From positions 21,481,409 to 21,545,408 of the forward strand of contig NC_049988.1 in the NCBI RefSeq assembly GCF_000003815.2: 64,000 bases of DNA, given 5' to 3'. Origin of the DNA: Branchiostoma floridae (taxonomy: Eukaryota > Chordata > Leptocardii > Amphioxiformes > Branchiostomatidae). The notes beneath the pieces were generated by a model that worked only from the letters and a program-made list of their open reading frames with translations, was not told the DNA's origin and searched no databases. The translations under genes were made by a program, and so were the position numbers. How positions within the stretch are numbered: position 1 is the stretch's first letter; each line of letters opens with the position of its first letter. Positions 12,627-24,545 of the stretch are shown piece by piece.

Positions 12627-13477
12627 CAGTCAAACCTGCCCAAGTCGACCACCCGGGGGACCGGAAAAAAACGGTCGATTTGGACAGGTGGTCGCTGAGA
12701 AGAGTATCGACTCAAAACATGCCCAATGCAAAGTATAAATGGTTTCCGTTGTGTTTATGGCAAATAGCAAGCACACTGCACGCACGCAAAGAAGCGAGGT
12801 CTTTAATGTCAAATACAACACGCACACTGTAAATTGTAAATTTAACCCCAAGCTTTTATCGAGTTTTTATACGATACAGTGTTTTAAAGCTCAAGTATTT
12901 ATACACTAACGTTTTAGACAGTAAGGGAACTTTGATGCTGTCAGTTAACTACCATACAAGCCTTTATGTGTCGCTATGTTCTTGATCTGAAATAACTACG
13001 GTGCACCTTTCGAATTCGATGCCCGGTACGTCCCGATAGCGTACTTACCCACGGGTGAATGTACAGTACAGTGGGACAAAAGCACTCACACGTACAGATC
13101 TTTCTTAAAAAGGTATGAGCTACACAGATCTTTCTTAAAAAAGTATGAGGCTATATACTTTTCAGCATTCGTTCACTTTATTATGATATAGATTTTTTTT
13201 TAACTTCTATTACAACTAAATTCGGATTTTCTTACAACGATTTCGGCACAAAATCGCGCTAGTCATCATCAAAAATCGATGAAAACCTTAATTTTGAAAA
13301 TGATGCGGTCGTTATGGGTCCCAATTTGGGCCGGTCGCGGTCGCGTTGGCCAGGTGGTCATTGAGAAAAGGTCGCTTAATGCTTAAGTCAATGGGAAAAA
13401 AATCGGGACCGAGAAAAAGCGGTCGAAATGGCCAGGTGGTCGCTGAGAAGAGGTGGTCGCTCGGGCAGGTTTGACTG
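12627..13477. mobile_element. 851-bp TIR element at a TA target (CAGTCAAACC family)
   Basis: The left end is CAGTCAAACCTGCCC and the right end is GGGCAGGTTTGACTG, an inverted repeat, followed inward by GACCACC/GGTGGTC motifs. TA flanks both sides. The boundaries are fixed by an unoccupied copy of the same array unit at 13681-13712, where the two flanks are joined with one TA. No transposase frame is seen, so this is a non-autonomous copy. The 2-bp TA target fits the Tc1/mariner type but does not prove it. Confidence 0.88.
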
Positions 13478-13800
13478 TATAACACTTTACAAGATACATG
13501 TACCAAGTGGCAGTTTGGTCAGACAACTCGGCTAACAGACCATCTCAGAGTGGGTAGATTTGGCGTAGAATAAAAAAGGAGCCAAAACAGGACAGTTTTC
13601 CTCTTAATATAACAGCTTTGCTGTTTGCAGCAGTTTGCTACCTACTATTTCAGAGTCTATATCCATACATGAATGATGTTACTACATAATGTATATAACA
13701 CTTTACAAGATACCAAGTGGCAGTGTAGTCAGACAGAGCAGCTATCAGTCCTTCGCAGAGTGGGTAGATTTGATGGTGGAGCAGTAAGAGGTGTGAAGAC

Positions 13801-14639
13801 CTGGTTCTGAAGAGCCATCGGGTGTGTAATGTGTCCATTACTGGCACATAGATAGAGAAGAATATGGTGTGTGCGTGGTTAAATGGACAGGGCGATGCTG
13901 TGGTTGGGAAATTGACAAAATGTGGCTTTCTGCACATGTTTTTTCTTCTTCATGGTACAGGGCAAAGTGCCTCATGGCACATCAGGTTTGGAGGAGAAAG
14001 ATAAGGTCTGGTGGGACCAAAGGGAAGGCTGCAACAATTTGTATCCTTCGATCTGGATGCTTCAGCAAGAAAACATCATTGGAACAGAGGCCCAAACGTG
14101 CACATTTACTTTGCTCTTGGACATTTATTTCAAAGCAAAAATTAGTATGTTTGAAATCATCATAAAAACAGATGCGAGTCAGATACTTTGTTTGTTTGTT
14201 TGTGCCTTTATTTCGACTCGAATTTAGACTTATAGTTTATTTTCCGATTCAACAGTTCATTCTTTTTTCTTTGATAAGAACCAACAGGTTAACTCAGTTT
14301 GGCCTCAGAGCTGATGGAGGTTGAGGAGGATCAGAGATAGCGAGACGTTCGGGGTTCGCACCGGCAGCTCTCTCATTTCCCCTGGTATTCAGTCTGCCTC
14401 ATGATCTAGTGGGTACTCTCGCTCCTGTTGTCATGGTAGATAGCGATAAAGACTTCCACTGGCAAACAGGAAATAGGGAACGGGTCAGCTGAAAACACTC
14501 ATACAGTCTTGCCTAAGTAAAGACACATATGCAGAGTCTCATTCACCTGTTGTTGATTTTATCGTCTATTCCTTTGTTTTTCCGGTGGATTTTTTGTGTA
14601 CCATAAATTCATTTTAAGTTTAGGCTTTTATTTTGTGGA
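13801..14639. other. non-coding sequence, no clear feature
   Basis: The sequence is unique and AT-rich. Open frames at 13869-14227 have no recognisable domain and no good splice context. Confidence 0.4.
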
Positions 14640-15050
14640 TGTGGTTGTCAAGCTTTGTGCCCCCCTTCCCAATGAAATGGTGTCATCCAACTCCTTGAGT
14701 TACATTCAGTGACACCCCCATAATGTAATGGTCTAACCCAACTCTATGTGTGTGCCCCCAACCCCCTTGCTGTAATGGTCTAACCCAACTACCCAACTGG
14801 TCCCGCCCCCTTGTAACATTATGGTTTAACCCAACTCCCTGTGTGCCCTCCTTGTAAAGTGATAGATTTAACCCAACCCCCTGTAAAGTAATGGTATGTT
14901 TTTGTGCCCCTACTTGTAAAGTGATGGCCTATCCCTGCCCCCTGTTAAGTAATGGTATGTTCCAGTCTCCCTACTTGATAAGTAATGGTTTAACCCAACT
15001 CCCTGTATCCCAGCCAGTGGTGAAACCCCATCCCACACAGTAATAGTCTA
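14640..15050. repeat. degenerate tandem repeat, about 50-60 bp
   Basis: Phrases such as 'aatggtctaacccaact' and 'ccctgtgtgccc' recur with variable spacing. The array is heavily decayed. Confidence 0.65.
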
Positions 15051-15319
15051 ATGTGTCAGGAATTAAAAGGCTCAGGTCACGATGAATCGCCTTTCCCATT
15101 TTATTGGCACCTGTGCGTGAGGAAGCCAACACACGGGTGTATCACTCAGCAGTTATGTCCTTATAATGGCCCTGCTGATGACTCTTATCTCTGTACTATA
15201 GTCTAACCCCCAAGGGATGGGGAACAACAGACGTTAAACCGGATAGTGAGGGAGTGAGTATATAGCACACTTTACTGTAATGGACAAGGTGAGGAAACTG
15301 GAGAAGAAAGTGTATCTTA

Positions 15320-16075
15320 AGGCCATCTGTTATGGTTAGGGTCAATGCTGGCTTCTAAGTTTATGTTTTCCTCTTGTGAAAATGTTCCTGAACCATGTAA
15401 CTGACGTGTTGTGGCCCAGAGCAGTACTGTTATAAGGCCGGTGCCCGGTCTCATCTGTTAGGATCAATACTGAGTTCTAACTTTTTGTTTTCATCTTGCT
15501 GAAATGTTCTTGAACCAAGTAACTGTCTTGGACAGGCCCAGCCGTTCCAGTAGAGGCCCAGCCCCATCTGTTATGGTTAGGATCAATGCTGGGTTCTTAC
15601 TTTTTGTTTTCTTCTTGTGAAAATGTTCCTGAACCAAGTAACTGACTTGTAGTGGCCCAGCCGGTCCAGTAGAGGCCCAGCCCCATCTGTTATGGTTAGG
15701 ATCAATGCTGGATTCTAACTTTTGTTTCCCTGTTGTGAAATGTCCTTGAACTAAGTAACTGATTTGGACAGGCCCGGAGCTATGCCGGTCGAGAATGTCC
15801 CATCTGTTATGGTTAGGATCAATGCTGGATTCTAACTTTTTGTTTTTCTCTTGTGAAAATGGTCCTGAACTAAGTAACTGATTTGGACAGGCCCGAAGCT
15901 ATGCCGGTCGAGAAGGCCCCATCTGTTATGGTTAGGATCAATGCTGGATTGTAACTTTTTGTTTTTCTCTTGTGAAAATGGTCCTGAACCAAGTAAATGA
16001 TTTGGACAGGCCCGAAGCTATGCCGGACGAGAAGTCCCATCTGTTATGGTTAGGATCAATGCCCGCCTGTCTCTC
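15320..16075. repeat. tandem array, period about 118 bp, 7 copies
   Basis: 'catctgttatggttaggatc' or a close variant recurs near 15326, 15449, 15565, 15684, 15799, 15919 and 16036. Each is followed by 'ttctaactttttgttttc' and 'cctgaaccaagtaactga'. The last copies are the most alike. Confidence 0.92.
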
Positions 16076-16984
16076 TGGGATAGATCCAGGCTTGATGGAA
16101 GGTCGCGGGGCCTGGCCACCGCTCGGCTGTAAATATGAACTTCTGTTAATGGAGATTTCATGCTGGCGAACTTGGCAGTGACACGGGGAGGGCGAGGTCA
16201 ACCGCGGGGCGGGTTCGGAGCGCCGCGAGTCCGCACCTGCCACACCCGTTTCACGTCTTACCTGGGTGAGAGTTGATTAAATCCTCCGAAGTTAAAATGA
16301 AAATTTCATTCTTAGTTGTTCTGACTGGAAAGGCCCAATATTCCCATATGGCATCTTATCAACATTGATTATAGATATATTATACTTCGAGGTGTGCAGT
16401 CTAACGGGTTGGCCCACTGGACAGTGCTGCATGGAAGCGCTGTGTGTAGCGCTTCCGCGGACTTGCTTCCCCACGGGGTACAATCTGAAACTGTTTAAGT
16501 TAAGGGTTAACAGACATCTCTCTTCACAATGCAGTAACGTAACCCAAAACGCTTGAGTGGCTCCATGAGCCTTGTTTTGCGTTGAACTCTAATTAATAAG
16601 AAATAAAATTTTTAAAAAGACTAGCCGACTGCTGCCTACCCCTGTGTCAGGGATCCCAGCAGCAGTATAATCAAATACTGGATACTACACTTGATATAAT
16701 AAAAGCACTGCTACTTTAGTGTCTCTGGAAATGGTTACAGGGTAGGTTAAAGTTTTCTCGAGTAGGTCTTTCCCCTCGGCCTGCTACCTTTTTTGTGCCA
16801 CGACTAGTACCGTGCACACAAAGGTATGTACTATATTTAGGAACATTTACTACCTTTGGGTAGACACAAATGTCAAACCTGGCTCTCCTCAGTCATGGAA
16901 ACAATTTTCCACCCCTCCAAATCTGTATTCACTTCACAGTAAACTGTTGTAACATTTTGGAAGTAGTTTTGCCGATTTTGTAAC
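16076..16984. other. unique sequence with a possible retroelement end
   Basis: No gene is supported here. A possible non-LTR fragment (16400-16617) is listed separately, and the remainder shows no structure I can name. Confidence 0.4.
16400..16617 (+). mobile_element. possible 3' end of a non-LTR retrotransposon
   Basis: An open frame ending in TGA at 16554-16556 closes with FKLRVNRHL preceded by a proline/tyrosine-rich stretch, like the C-termini of CR1/L2/Jockey-type polymerases. It is followed by a short 3' UTR and an A-rich AATAAAA tail. The similarity is weak and there is no upstream reverse transcriptase. Confidence 0.3.
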
Positions 16985-17930
16985 TCCTCTTAACACGGTC
17001 AGGCACACAAAGACTGGATCATGACCAAAATGTCACGTAAAGACACCCTACAGTGCTGTAAGCGATTTTCCACCAAGTGAAATTCAAACCTGAATTCACT
17101 TAAGGCAATTTTGAAATACTAGTTTTGCTGATTTTCTAATTGTCATGCACACAAAGACACACATTACCACCAATAGGGTCCACAAATGTCTAGAAAGACA
17201 TCCTACGGTCTTAGAAACCATTTTTCCACCAATTTGAAACCTATATTCAAATTTGCAGGACAATTTTGAACTAGTTTTGCTAATTTTGTAACACCTAATA
17301 GGACTGTCACTCACACAAAGACTTTGACATTACCACCTATAGGGGCCGCAAGTGTCATATGAAATCACCCTACTGTGTTGTAACCAATTTTCCAGCAATT
17401 TGAAACCTGTATTCAAATGTAAAGGACAATTTTGAACTAGTTTTGCTAATTTTGTAACACCTAATAGCACTGTCATACACACAAAGACTTTGACATTACC
17501 ACCGATAGGGTCCACAAATGTCATATAAAGTCACCCAACTGTGTTGTAACCAATAATCCACCAACTTGAAACCTGTATTCAAATTTAAAGGACAATTTTG
17601 AACTAGTTTTGCTAATTTTGTAACACCTAATAGCACTGTCATACACACAAAGACTTTGACATTACCACCTATAGGGGCCGCAAATGTCATAGAAAGACAC
17701 CCTACAGTGTTGTAACCAATTTTCCAGCAATTTGAAACCTGTATTCAAATTTACAGGATAATTTTGAAGTAGTTTTGCTAATTTTGTAACACCTAATAGC
17801 ACTGTCATACACACAAAGACTTTGACATTACCACCTATAGGGGCCGCAAATGTCATAGAAAGACACCCTACGGTCTTAGAAAGCAATTTTCCACCAACTT
17901 GAAACTTGTGTTCACTTTACAATCCTACTG
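16985..17930. repeat. tandem array, period 166 bp, about 6 copies
   Basis: Units run from 'acacacaaagactttgacat' through 'taccacctataggggccgca' to 'gttttgctaattttgtaaca'. The central copies are spaced 166 bp apart. Because 166 is not a multiple of three, the repeated minus-strand open frames are not a coding signal. Confidence 0.93.
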
Positions 17931-18379
17931 ATGTCAGACCTCCCCATATAGCATTGTCATGCACACAAAGCCCCTGCCATTACCACCTACGGGCTAGAAA
18001 TGTCACGCTGACAATTTTCCACCGACTTGGGCCCTTCAGCGCACTGCCGGATCATGCCAGGGGCCTGCGTTCTGGAAAATTATGGGGGCCATTCTGATGG
18101 GAGTGAATGACTCCGCAAATTGGAGAGGACGGTAACGTTTTTGTGCGAGCCCCGGGAAAATTGGCTGATTTCATGTCCCTGGGATTGTTTGACCGCATGT
18201 GGTCACCGTTACCAGGGCGTAATTCGGTTGCGCAGAAGGTCGGTTGGGAACGAACACCGCGATAGCTTTCTTTGCAGGGCAATTGTGTTCCTAGTCGCAG
18301 TTTTGCAGGCCCACTGCCATCAGCGGTTTTGGTCCAAAAAATGGTTTGAAAGCAATCCTACACTCAGTGTCATTTAGGG

Positions 18380-18960
18380 GGGCCTGAATGCCCTTTACGT
18401 AGCCACTTTTTCTACCTGCAATCCGGAGCATTTTCCCGTAAACTGGTGATTAGTTTGAGCTCTGATAATGTAGCACTTTGCCTTTGAAAGGGGGCAGAAA
18501 CAATTCAAAACAATGAAATCTAGTTAGATCTAGTTAGATGTACTTGTATTCGTGTGAGGCTGAAGAAGAGTGTTGGATGTCACTTGAAACGTCCAGAAGT
18601 AAATCTTAGATTTTATCCAGTTGTAGATATACAGTAATATAATTTTTAGCCATTATTTCTACCTGCAGTCCAGTGCATTTTCCTCTAAACTGGTGGTTAG
18701 TTTGAGCTCTGAAGGTGTAGCGCTTATTCCTTTAAATTAAAGAAGTGTGTGAAGTGTGTTGTCAGGCTGGGGGGGCTGAAATGTGGCTCTTCTTCGACTG
18801 CATGTCACCAGGTTACCGAGATGTGATTTGGTCGCACAGAAGGTCAGGTTACTTAAGGTCCCTTTGTGTAGAGCATGATAAACCGTTATTTCTACCTGCA
18901 ATTGGGGGCATTTTTTGATAAACTCTGGTGTTGTCCTCAATGAGAGGAGTGTGTACATGT
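18380..18960. repeat. three dispersed-tandem units, spacing about 240 bp
   Basis: 'tttctacctgcaat' plus 'gcattttcc' plus 'aaactggtgnttagtttgag' occur near 18409, 18653 and 18889. The third copy is the most diverged. Confidence 0.7.
18560..18590 (+). ncRNA. hammerhead-core-like hairpin, copy 1
   Basis: CTGAAGA is followed by a hairpin (GAGTG paired with CACTT, closed by one G-T wobble) and then GAAAC. This is the CUGANGA/stem II/GAAA order of a hammerhead ribozyme, but U4 of the core is replaced by A. It is probably a remnant of a retroelement that carries the motif. Activity is doubtful. Confidence 0.35.
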
Positions 18961-19079
18961 AAGTGGTATTGTCAGGCTGGTGTGTGCTGAGGTGTGGAGA
19001 GGACACAGCCGGCAAGTTTTGATTCATGGTGCCGAAAATCAACACGGAGTCTCTGAGGGGACGTTATAACGGAAACTTT

Positions 19080-19320
19080 CAGGTGCCTCAGGGGGAAATT
19101 GGGATTCAGGTGTGCCGGAGGTCAGAACCACAGGTGTGTAATCGTGCCGACAGGTGTGAAAGTCGGGATGACACGGCATTTACCTGGGCAGGTGATAATG
19201 GGGGTGGAACGTTGGGGTGAGGCCCCGTGTGTGTGCGTGTTAGCGTTTACCTGAAGGCTTGTGTCAGGGAAGCACACCTTTTGGGTGCACATCTCGGGAC
19301 GGGGCTTTGAGAGTCACCTG
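19080..19320. promoter_or_regulatory. cluster of CAGGTG/CACCTG motifs
   Basis: CAGGTG occurs at 19080, 19107, 19131, 19151 and 19189, and CACCTG at 19315. Several extend to AGGTGTG, a T-box half-site pattern, and all fit the E-box bound by Snail/ZEB-type or bHLH factors. The density is well above chance for 241 bp. Enhancer function is inference. Confidence 0.4.
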
Positions 19321-19524
19321 TGCTGAATGGGAAAGTGCTCTCACCTTGGCATCTACTGAAGACGTTTAGTAGAAATCACTGTCGGGGCTGGGGGCTGGTT
19401 GGAGGCTGTTGGTGCATACAAGGAATTGCTCTTATGGGTGACATTTGCATGTGATCCTTACATGTTCAACCATATTTTCTAGTTAGAATGCACTTGTTGT
19501 TTCTTGCAGTTCATTCTAGTGACA

Positions 19525-19555
19525 TTGAAGAAGAGTGATGGATGTCACTCGAAAC
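19525..19555 (+). ncRNA. hammerhead-core-like hairpin, copy 2
   Basis: TTGAAGA, then a hairpin with GAGTG perfectly paired to CACTC, then GAAAC. It shares about 30 bp of surrounding sequence with copy 1 (18560). The wobble pair of copy 1 is a Watson-Crick pair here, so the pairing is kept. Confidence 0.35.
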
Positions 19556-19704
19556 GTCTGGAAGTAGATCTACGTTTTTTTATCTAGTTGTAGAGATTGA
19601 ATTGTGTTTGGATATTGTTTAACTGGATATCTAACCTTCATAAACAAAAATTATCAAGGCCCTAATGACTTCTAAGAGGTCACAAGGAGTATATACCCTA
19701 GTGC

Positions 19705-19856
19705 CACACACACACACACACTCACATACACACACGCACACACATACACGCTCACACACACACACACACACTCATGCCCAATCTTGTGTAGCCCTACCCT
19801 ATCCCTAACCAGACCTGTCAGATCACTTGTGAATAATTTACACACAAACACACACA

Positions 19857-19895
<39 letters not shown>
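19705..19895. repeat. CA microsatellite tracts
   Basis: Two (CA)n tracts with interspersed CACT/CACG variants flank a segment that is itself repeated ('atgcccaatcttgtgtagcc' and 'atgcccagtcttctgtagcc'). Confidence 0.95.
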
Positions 19896-19898
<3 letters not shown>

Positions 19899-20063
19899 CC
19901 CAGTCTTCTGTAGCCATCCCCTCCCACTAAACCAGACCTGTCAGATCAGTTGTGAATAATTTACAGTGTAATCCAATTACCCAATCTATGATATCATCAG
20001 ATCAACCCGAGGGTCAAGGGTCAGCGCCCTTCGCGCTCCTGGTGATTGGCACTGACGTCTCTC

Positions 20064-20300
20064 GTGCGTTGGGATTTTCCGAGAAGAATTAGAGTTGTCA
20101 GTACTCATATCTGGGTAGATATGTTATTATTTTACAGCACAGAGGTTGTGCAAAGCTAGAATATGATTGACGTCAAATAGCAACTCATTCAAGCAACTGG
20201 ATATGATTTTGGAAGCGGTCAGATGTGCATTGGGATTTTTCGAGAAGAATTAGAGTTGTCAGTACTCATATCTGGGTAGATATGTTATTATTTTACAGCT
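20064..20300. repeat. 75-bp direct duplication, 161 bp apart
   Basis: The segment 20064-20138 recurs at about 20225-20299 with very few changes ('gagaagaattagagttgtca', 'tgggtagatatgttattatt'). The intervening 'caagcaactggatatgattt' block also occurs near 60704, so a dispersed family is involved. Confidence 0.85.
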
Positions 20301-20899
20301 GTACAGACTTGTGAGATCCCAGAATGTGGATGACGTCATTAAACATTAGCACATTGACGTAGCCATTTAGGTGCCAGTTCTATATTAGTTATGGGGTGAG
20401 CGAGGTTAATGATGAGAGTGCAGTCAAAAGTTGAGTGTGTACATTCATATCAAGGAATATCAAGTGTATGATTAAATAATATACAAGGTATTTCCATTGA
20501 ATGTATATGATATCATTCTGCGGTGGACACTAGACTTGTAAAGAAGTGGGGATGATAATCTAAGGAACCAGCAAAAAGTGGCCCCAATTGCCAGGCTGTC
20601 CTTACTACTAATTATATAATTATAAATGAACGAGTGAAGAACTGAATGAACACATGTAAATGAACGAGTTAACAAATGAATGAAGACATGTACAATTATG
20701 CCCCCAGGGCCAATTACAGGTCACAACTAAAGAATAGCTTATACACAAAATGTACTATAGATACATGTGATGCACACATTGTCATGTATCAAGGGTGCCA
20801 TCACGAGTACTGTCAGTAATTTGGTACAATATCATCAATATTATCATATTAAGTAAAATTGGTTCTTGGGTCTCCCCTTATTTAGAGGCTCAGGTTTGA

Positions 20900-21175
20900 C
20901 TGTACAATCTGACAACCTGGCAAACATGTTATTGTCAAGAGAACTATCACAAGTACTATGCCTGGTACAATTAAGTGAACTGGCTGACTGGATTTTACAA
21001 CCAGCGAACACGTTATACTGCTGCCTTGTACCAGCCTACTGACATGTTACTAGTATTGTCATGTATCAAGAGTACATCTACTATCATAAGTACCATAACC
21101 TACATTTTGTAGTACAACATTATGAGTGAACTGGCTGACTGGTTTTCACCACCAGCGAACATGTTATACTGCCGA
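20900..21175. repeat. two-copy tandem duplication, about 185 bp
   Basis: 'gtgaactggctgactgg' followed by 'accagcgaacatgttatact' occurs near 20978 and 21126, with related upstream 'gtcatgtatcaagagt' segments. Just before it, 'caggtttgactgta' (20892) matches the right end of the element at 12627-13477 and may be a solo end. Confidence 0.7.
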
Positions 21176-21319
21176 CTGCCCCTCCCTACAGACGTTAGAA
21201 TCTTGTATTGTAATGAAGCCTCTCAGTAAATCAGCAGCAGCAGCATTAAGAGGTCCTTTCGCAGCTGCCTGGAGTGATGGATGTCGAACAAAAGCCATTG
21301 TTTTCTCCCGGTATCGATC

Positions 21320-21960
21320 CACAAACCTGCACAGGTGCACCCGGAAAATGAGCCGATACCGCTTATATAGGTCGAACTCCACCTCATCTGTGTTTAATGT
21401 ACATGTAGGTTTGTGAAAATATGAGCAGCATTTAAAGATGTAGCTTTAAAACATGATGAATGGAAAGATTTAGGTTTTAAAAAACTGCAAGGTGCACCCG
21501 GAAAATGAGACGATAGCGCTTATATAGGTCGAACCCTTGTCTGTGCTGTAGGTAGGTTTGTGAAAAAATGAGCAGCGTTTAGAGACGTGGGTTTAAAACG
21601 TGATCAATGGAAAGTTTTACATGTAGGTTAAAAAACTGCAAGGTGTGCCTGGAAAATGAGCCGATAGCGCTTATATAGGTCGAACTCCACCTCATCTGTG
21701 TTTAATGTACATCTCCACCTCATCTGTGTATAATGTGCATGTAGGTTTGTGAAAATATGAGCAGCATTTAAAGATGCAGCTTTAAAACATGATGGATGGA
21801 AAGATTTAGGTAAAAAAAACTGCAAGGTGCACCCGGAAAATGAGACGATAGCGCTTATATAGGTCGAACCCTCGTCTGTGCTGTAGTTGGGTTTGTGAAA
21901 AAATGAGCAACGTTTAGAGACGTGGATTTAATACATGATCAATGGAAAGTTTTAGGTGAA
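21320..21960. repeat. tandem array, period about 170-190 bp, 4 copies
   Basis: Each copy carries 'gcacccggaaaatgag', then 'cgatagcgcttatataggtcg', then 'aggtttgtgaaaa', then 'gagcagcattta'. Copies begin near 21330, 21492, 21642 and 21829. Confidence 0.9.
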
Positions 21961-22839
21961 GAAGATAGTGTATCCGGGGGGGAATAGGGGTGAATCCGGT
22001 TTGCGTAAGTCGGAATGATGCTTGGGGTCGCCGCGGGGTGAGGCGCCACGGTGACGTCTTTCGGCAAATATGAGCGTTGTTTGATGTTCGTAATGTGGTG
22101 ACCTCAATACGACAAGCAAAGACGGATGCCCAAATTTATCCCATATTAGTTCCACCTAGGGACAGGTTTAAGCCTTTAGAAGTGGGATTTAATCTCCTGG
22201 CAGCTTACAGAGGAGTGGTTAAAAACTGATTCATCCGATTCTTTACACATTTTTAAGCTCAGAGTAATTTGGAAGGATGGAATCTTTTTCAGTAACTGAC
22301 ATTTGATACTGTAATTATTATACAGCAAATTCAATACTGTAAATTGATCCTTTTATTTTTACAAAGTCAATTTTCTTACGAATATTGTTGAAGAGATTCA
22401 TCAGTCACATATGCATGTGTACACAGTTAGTAGGATTTTCATCAAGCAGTGACTACTTTTTAAGAAAAAAAAGGTTAACACGCAAATTTTCGATGGCTAT
22501 CAGTCCATCTTGAGTACGGAGAGACCCAGAGTTAATTTTGATTTGTGAGTGGAAAGGATGTTTTCATGGTGTTTCAAGTCTGCAGTGAAAACAATGCCGT
22601 AGTACAAAATCCAAAACACACATTTGTAGCATCATGATTACGGAGGTCACCAAATAAAACCCATGAAAATAAAACCCTTACTGTAACAAAGATTTCAGCA
22701 GTTACAGTATAATTGAAACGAAGTGACCCCAATATGACAACTGATGACGGATGTTTATCTTAATTCCGGGTCAGTTTTACATCAAAAGTAATCCTGCCTT
22801 AGGATTTAGCATTTGATCCATACTAGTATGTGATACAGC
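21961..22839. other. non-coding sequence, no clear feature
   Basis: I see no array, TIR element or coding signal in this stretch. Confidence 0.35.
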
Positions 22840-23270
22840 TTGGAGATTGACACTTAGTAAAAATCCTACTTACTTTCCAACTGATTCTGAAGTGGTCATC
22901 AATTCTTATTGAATATTCTTCAAATCTTTTGAAGATTATTATAAGTAAATATTCTTTTTTACCTCAATTTTTTTTTGTCTCAGTGCTTCATCCAAATATG
23001 ATACAGCTTGCAGATTGACACTTAGAAACAATCCTACTTATTTTTCAACTGATTTCAGAAGTTTTCCCCGATTCTTATTGTAGAGATGGAGTATTCTTCA
23101 AGATGGAATATTCTTTGAATGTTTTTACCTGGAATTTGTCTAGTGCTTGATCCAAAAATGATACAGCTTGCAGATTGACACTTGGCAAAAGTCTTACTTG
23201 TTTTGCAATAGGTCACAGAAGTTGTCAATCGATTCTTGTCCAGTTGTAGAGATGGAATTTAAATCTTGTT
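22840..23270. repeat. three-copy tandem repeat, about 160 bp
   Basis: 'atacagcttgcagattgacactt' variants occur near 22832, 23000 and 23161. Each is followed by 'aactgatt..agaagt' and a 'gatggaatattctt' tail. Confidence 0.8.
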
Positions 23271-23711
23271 TACCTGGATGTCTAAGCTCCATAAATGCAG
23301 CAGATTCGTATTCAATCATTTCTAATTTTTGAACAGTTTGCTGGAATTGCATCTTTCCTCGTTATCATCGCTTGATGAGGAACTGTAACGACTTCAGTTA
23401 TCCTGATGACAAACGTTGACATTTATTTCCCATTAGTTTTGTCATGGGAGTAATCTAAGGATGAAGTCAGTAGGGTTTGATGGCCTCAAAGCAGGTGATA
23501 ACTTGGAAACAGATTTAAAGGAATTTGGTCTTTCCTCAAAACCAATCGACGTTCCGTAAGAAAATGGATTGAGCTCAATTATAAGATGAGTGATGATGGA
23601 TATTTCAATTTCTGCTGTCAGTTTTTCCCTGAGAGTAACGTTTGACGTAAATGCAGGTTATGCTTATTGACTGAATGCTTCACCCCTTGGACACATGGTA
23701 CTTCCCAGTGC

Positions 23712-24035
23712 CAGGGTTGGACAAGTCCACTAGAGCTATTGTCCCAGGCAAGTGAAATAATCCATCGGGCAAGCTCATGTCCTACCCCACTTGTCCGATC
23801 TCGCCAGTAAGATTTTTCAATGAGTGAGATTTTGATACTAGTTGCTTTTCACAGTCATGGCATCAAGCATTCAGGTCAACAAAGAGCCAATGATAAATTC
23901 CATCGCTGGCAGTGAAAATGCATATAAGAAAGTCATTTGAATTTTTGGCAAGTGAAAATTTATTTTGGGGCAAGTAGAATTTTTAGGTACGTGACCGATA
24001 GGACAATTGAATTTTAAAAACCTTGTCCAACCCTG
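23712..24035. mobile_element. 324-bp hAT-like MITE
   Basis: Perfect 14-bp terminal inverted repeats CAGGGTTGGACAAG / CTTGTCCAACCCTG are flanked on both sides by CAGTGC (23706-23711 and 24036-24041). hAT targets are usually 8 bp, so the duplication is either partly mutated or 6 bp. The CAGGG ends are typical of hAT. There is no coding capacity, so this is a non-autonomous copy. Confidence 0.8.
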
Positions 24036-24239
24036 CAGTGCCACAAAATCCGTCACCTTGAAGGCAAGGCTGTAATTTGACCTAGATCAGAACCTTACAT
24101 TTGTTTTTTGTTTGTTTCTTTGAACCTTTGTTCATGAAAGCTCAAATCGGCCTGCAGGACGCTTACCATTGAGGTTATGAGGGAAGAGGCAAGGGTCAGA
24201 CAGCGTAATAGCAGAGACATATTGGACTACTTTACACTA

Positions 24240-24545
24240 AACTTACAGGACATTCATCCCAGATCTTAAACTTCTGAAGGTGACAATGACGCTGATTTCG
24301 AGGCGGGCGCGCAGGTTTGACTGACAGGCGGGTCTAACGAGGACCGAAGCGCTCGGATGTTCCGGACCGGTCGCGCTAATCCACTTTCCCAGCTCTCCAT
24401 CAAATTCCCGCCGTCCTTTCTCTCGCCGCGAATCCAATTTACACGAACTCGCGTCCCAATTAGGCACTACTTACCGTCAGGTTTCCCAACCCCCCCGGGA
24501 CGGGACGGCTTACCGAGGTGGGCCAGTCGGTTGTATCGTGCTGAA
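24240..24545. promoter_or_regulatory. CpG-rich island with minus-strand donor sites
   Basis: This sharply bounded CG-rich block lies in AT-rich surroundings. Read on the minus strand it contains ACG/GTAAGT (about 24472-24480), a consensus 5' splice donor, and a second donor-like CG/GTAAGC (about 24508). It could be a promoter with an untranslated first exon of a minus-strand gene, conceivably the LRR gene. There is no direct proof. Confidence 0.35.

Larger units (their letters stand above)
11040..13800. repeat. tandem array, period about 195 bp, interrupted by two insertions
   Basis: Units share 'tatttctcttacagataagc', 'tttacctgctatttcagagt' and 'tatatccatacatcaatga'. Copies are near 11202, 11416, 11588, 11766, 12188, 12391, 12588 and 13655. 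A retroposon-like segment (about 11905-12118) and a TA-target transposon (12627-13477) are inserted in it. Confidence 0.88.

Noticed and set aside
17096-17886. Four minus-strand open frames with similar peptides
   Set aside because: They are offset by the 166-bp array period, which is not a multiple of three. Similarity comes from the DNA repeat.
19705-19895. Regularly spaced repeats considered as a CRISPR array
   Set aside because: They are CA microsatellite tracts in animal DNA. There is no repeat-spacer structure or cas gene.
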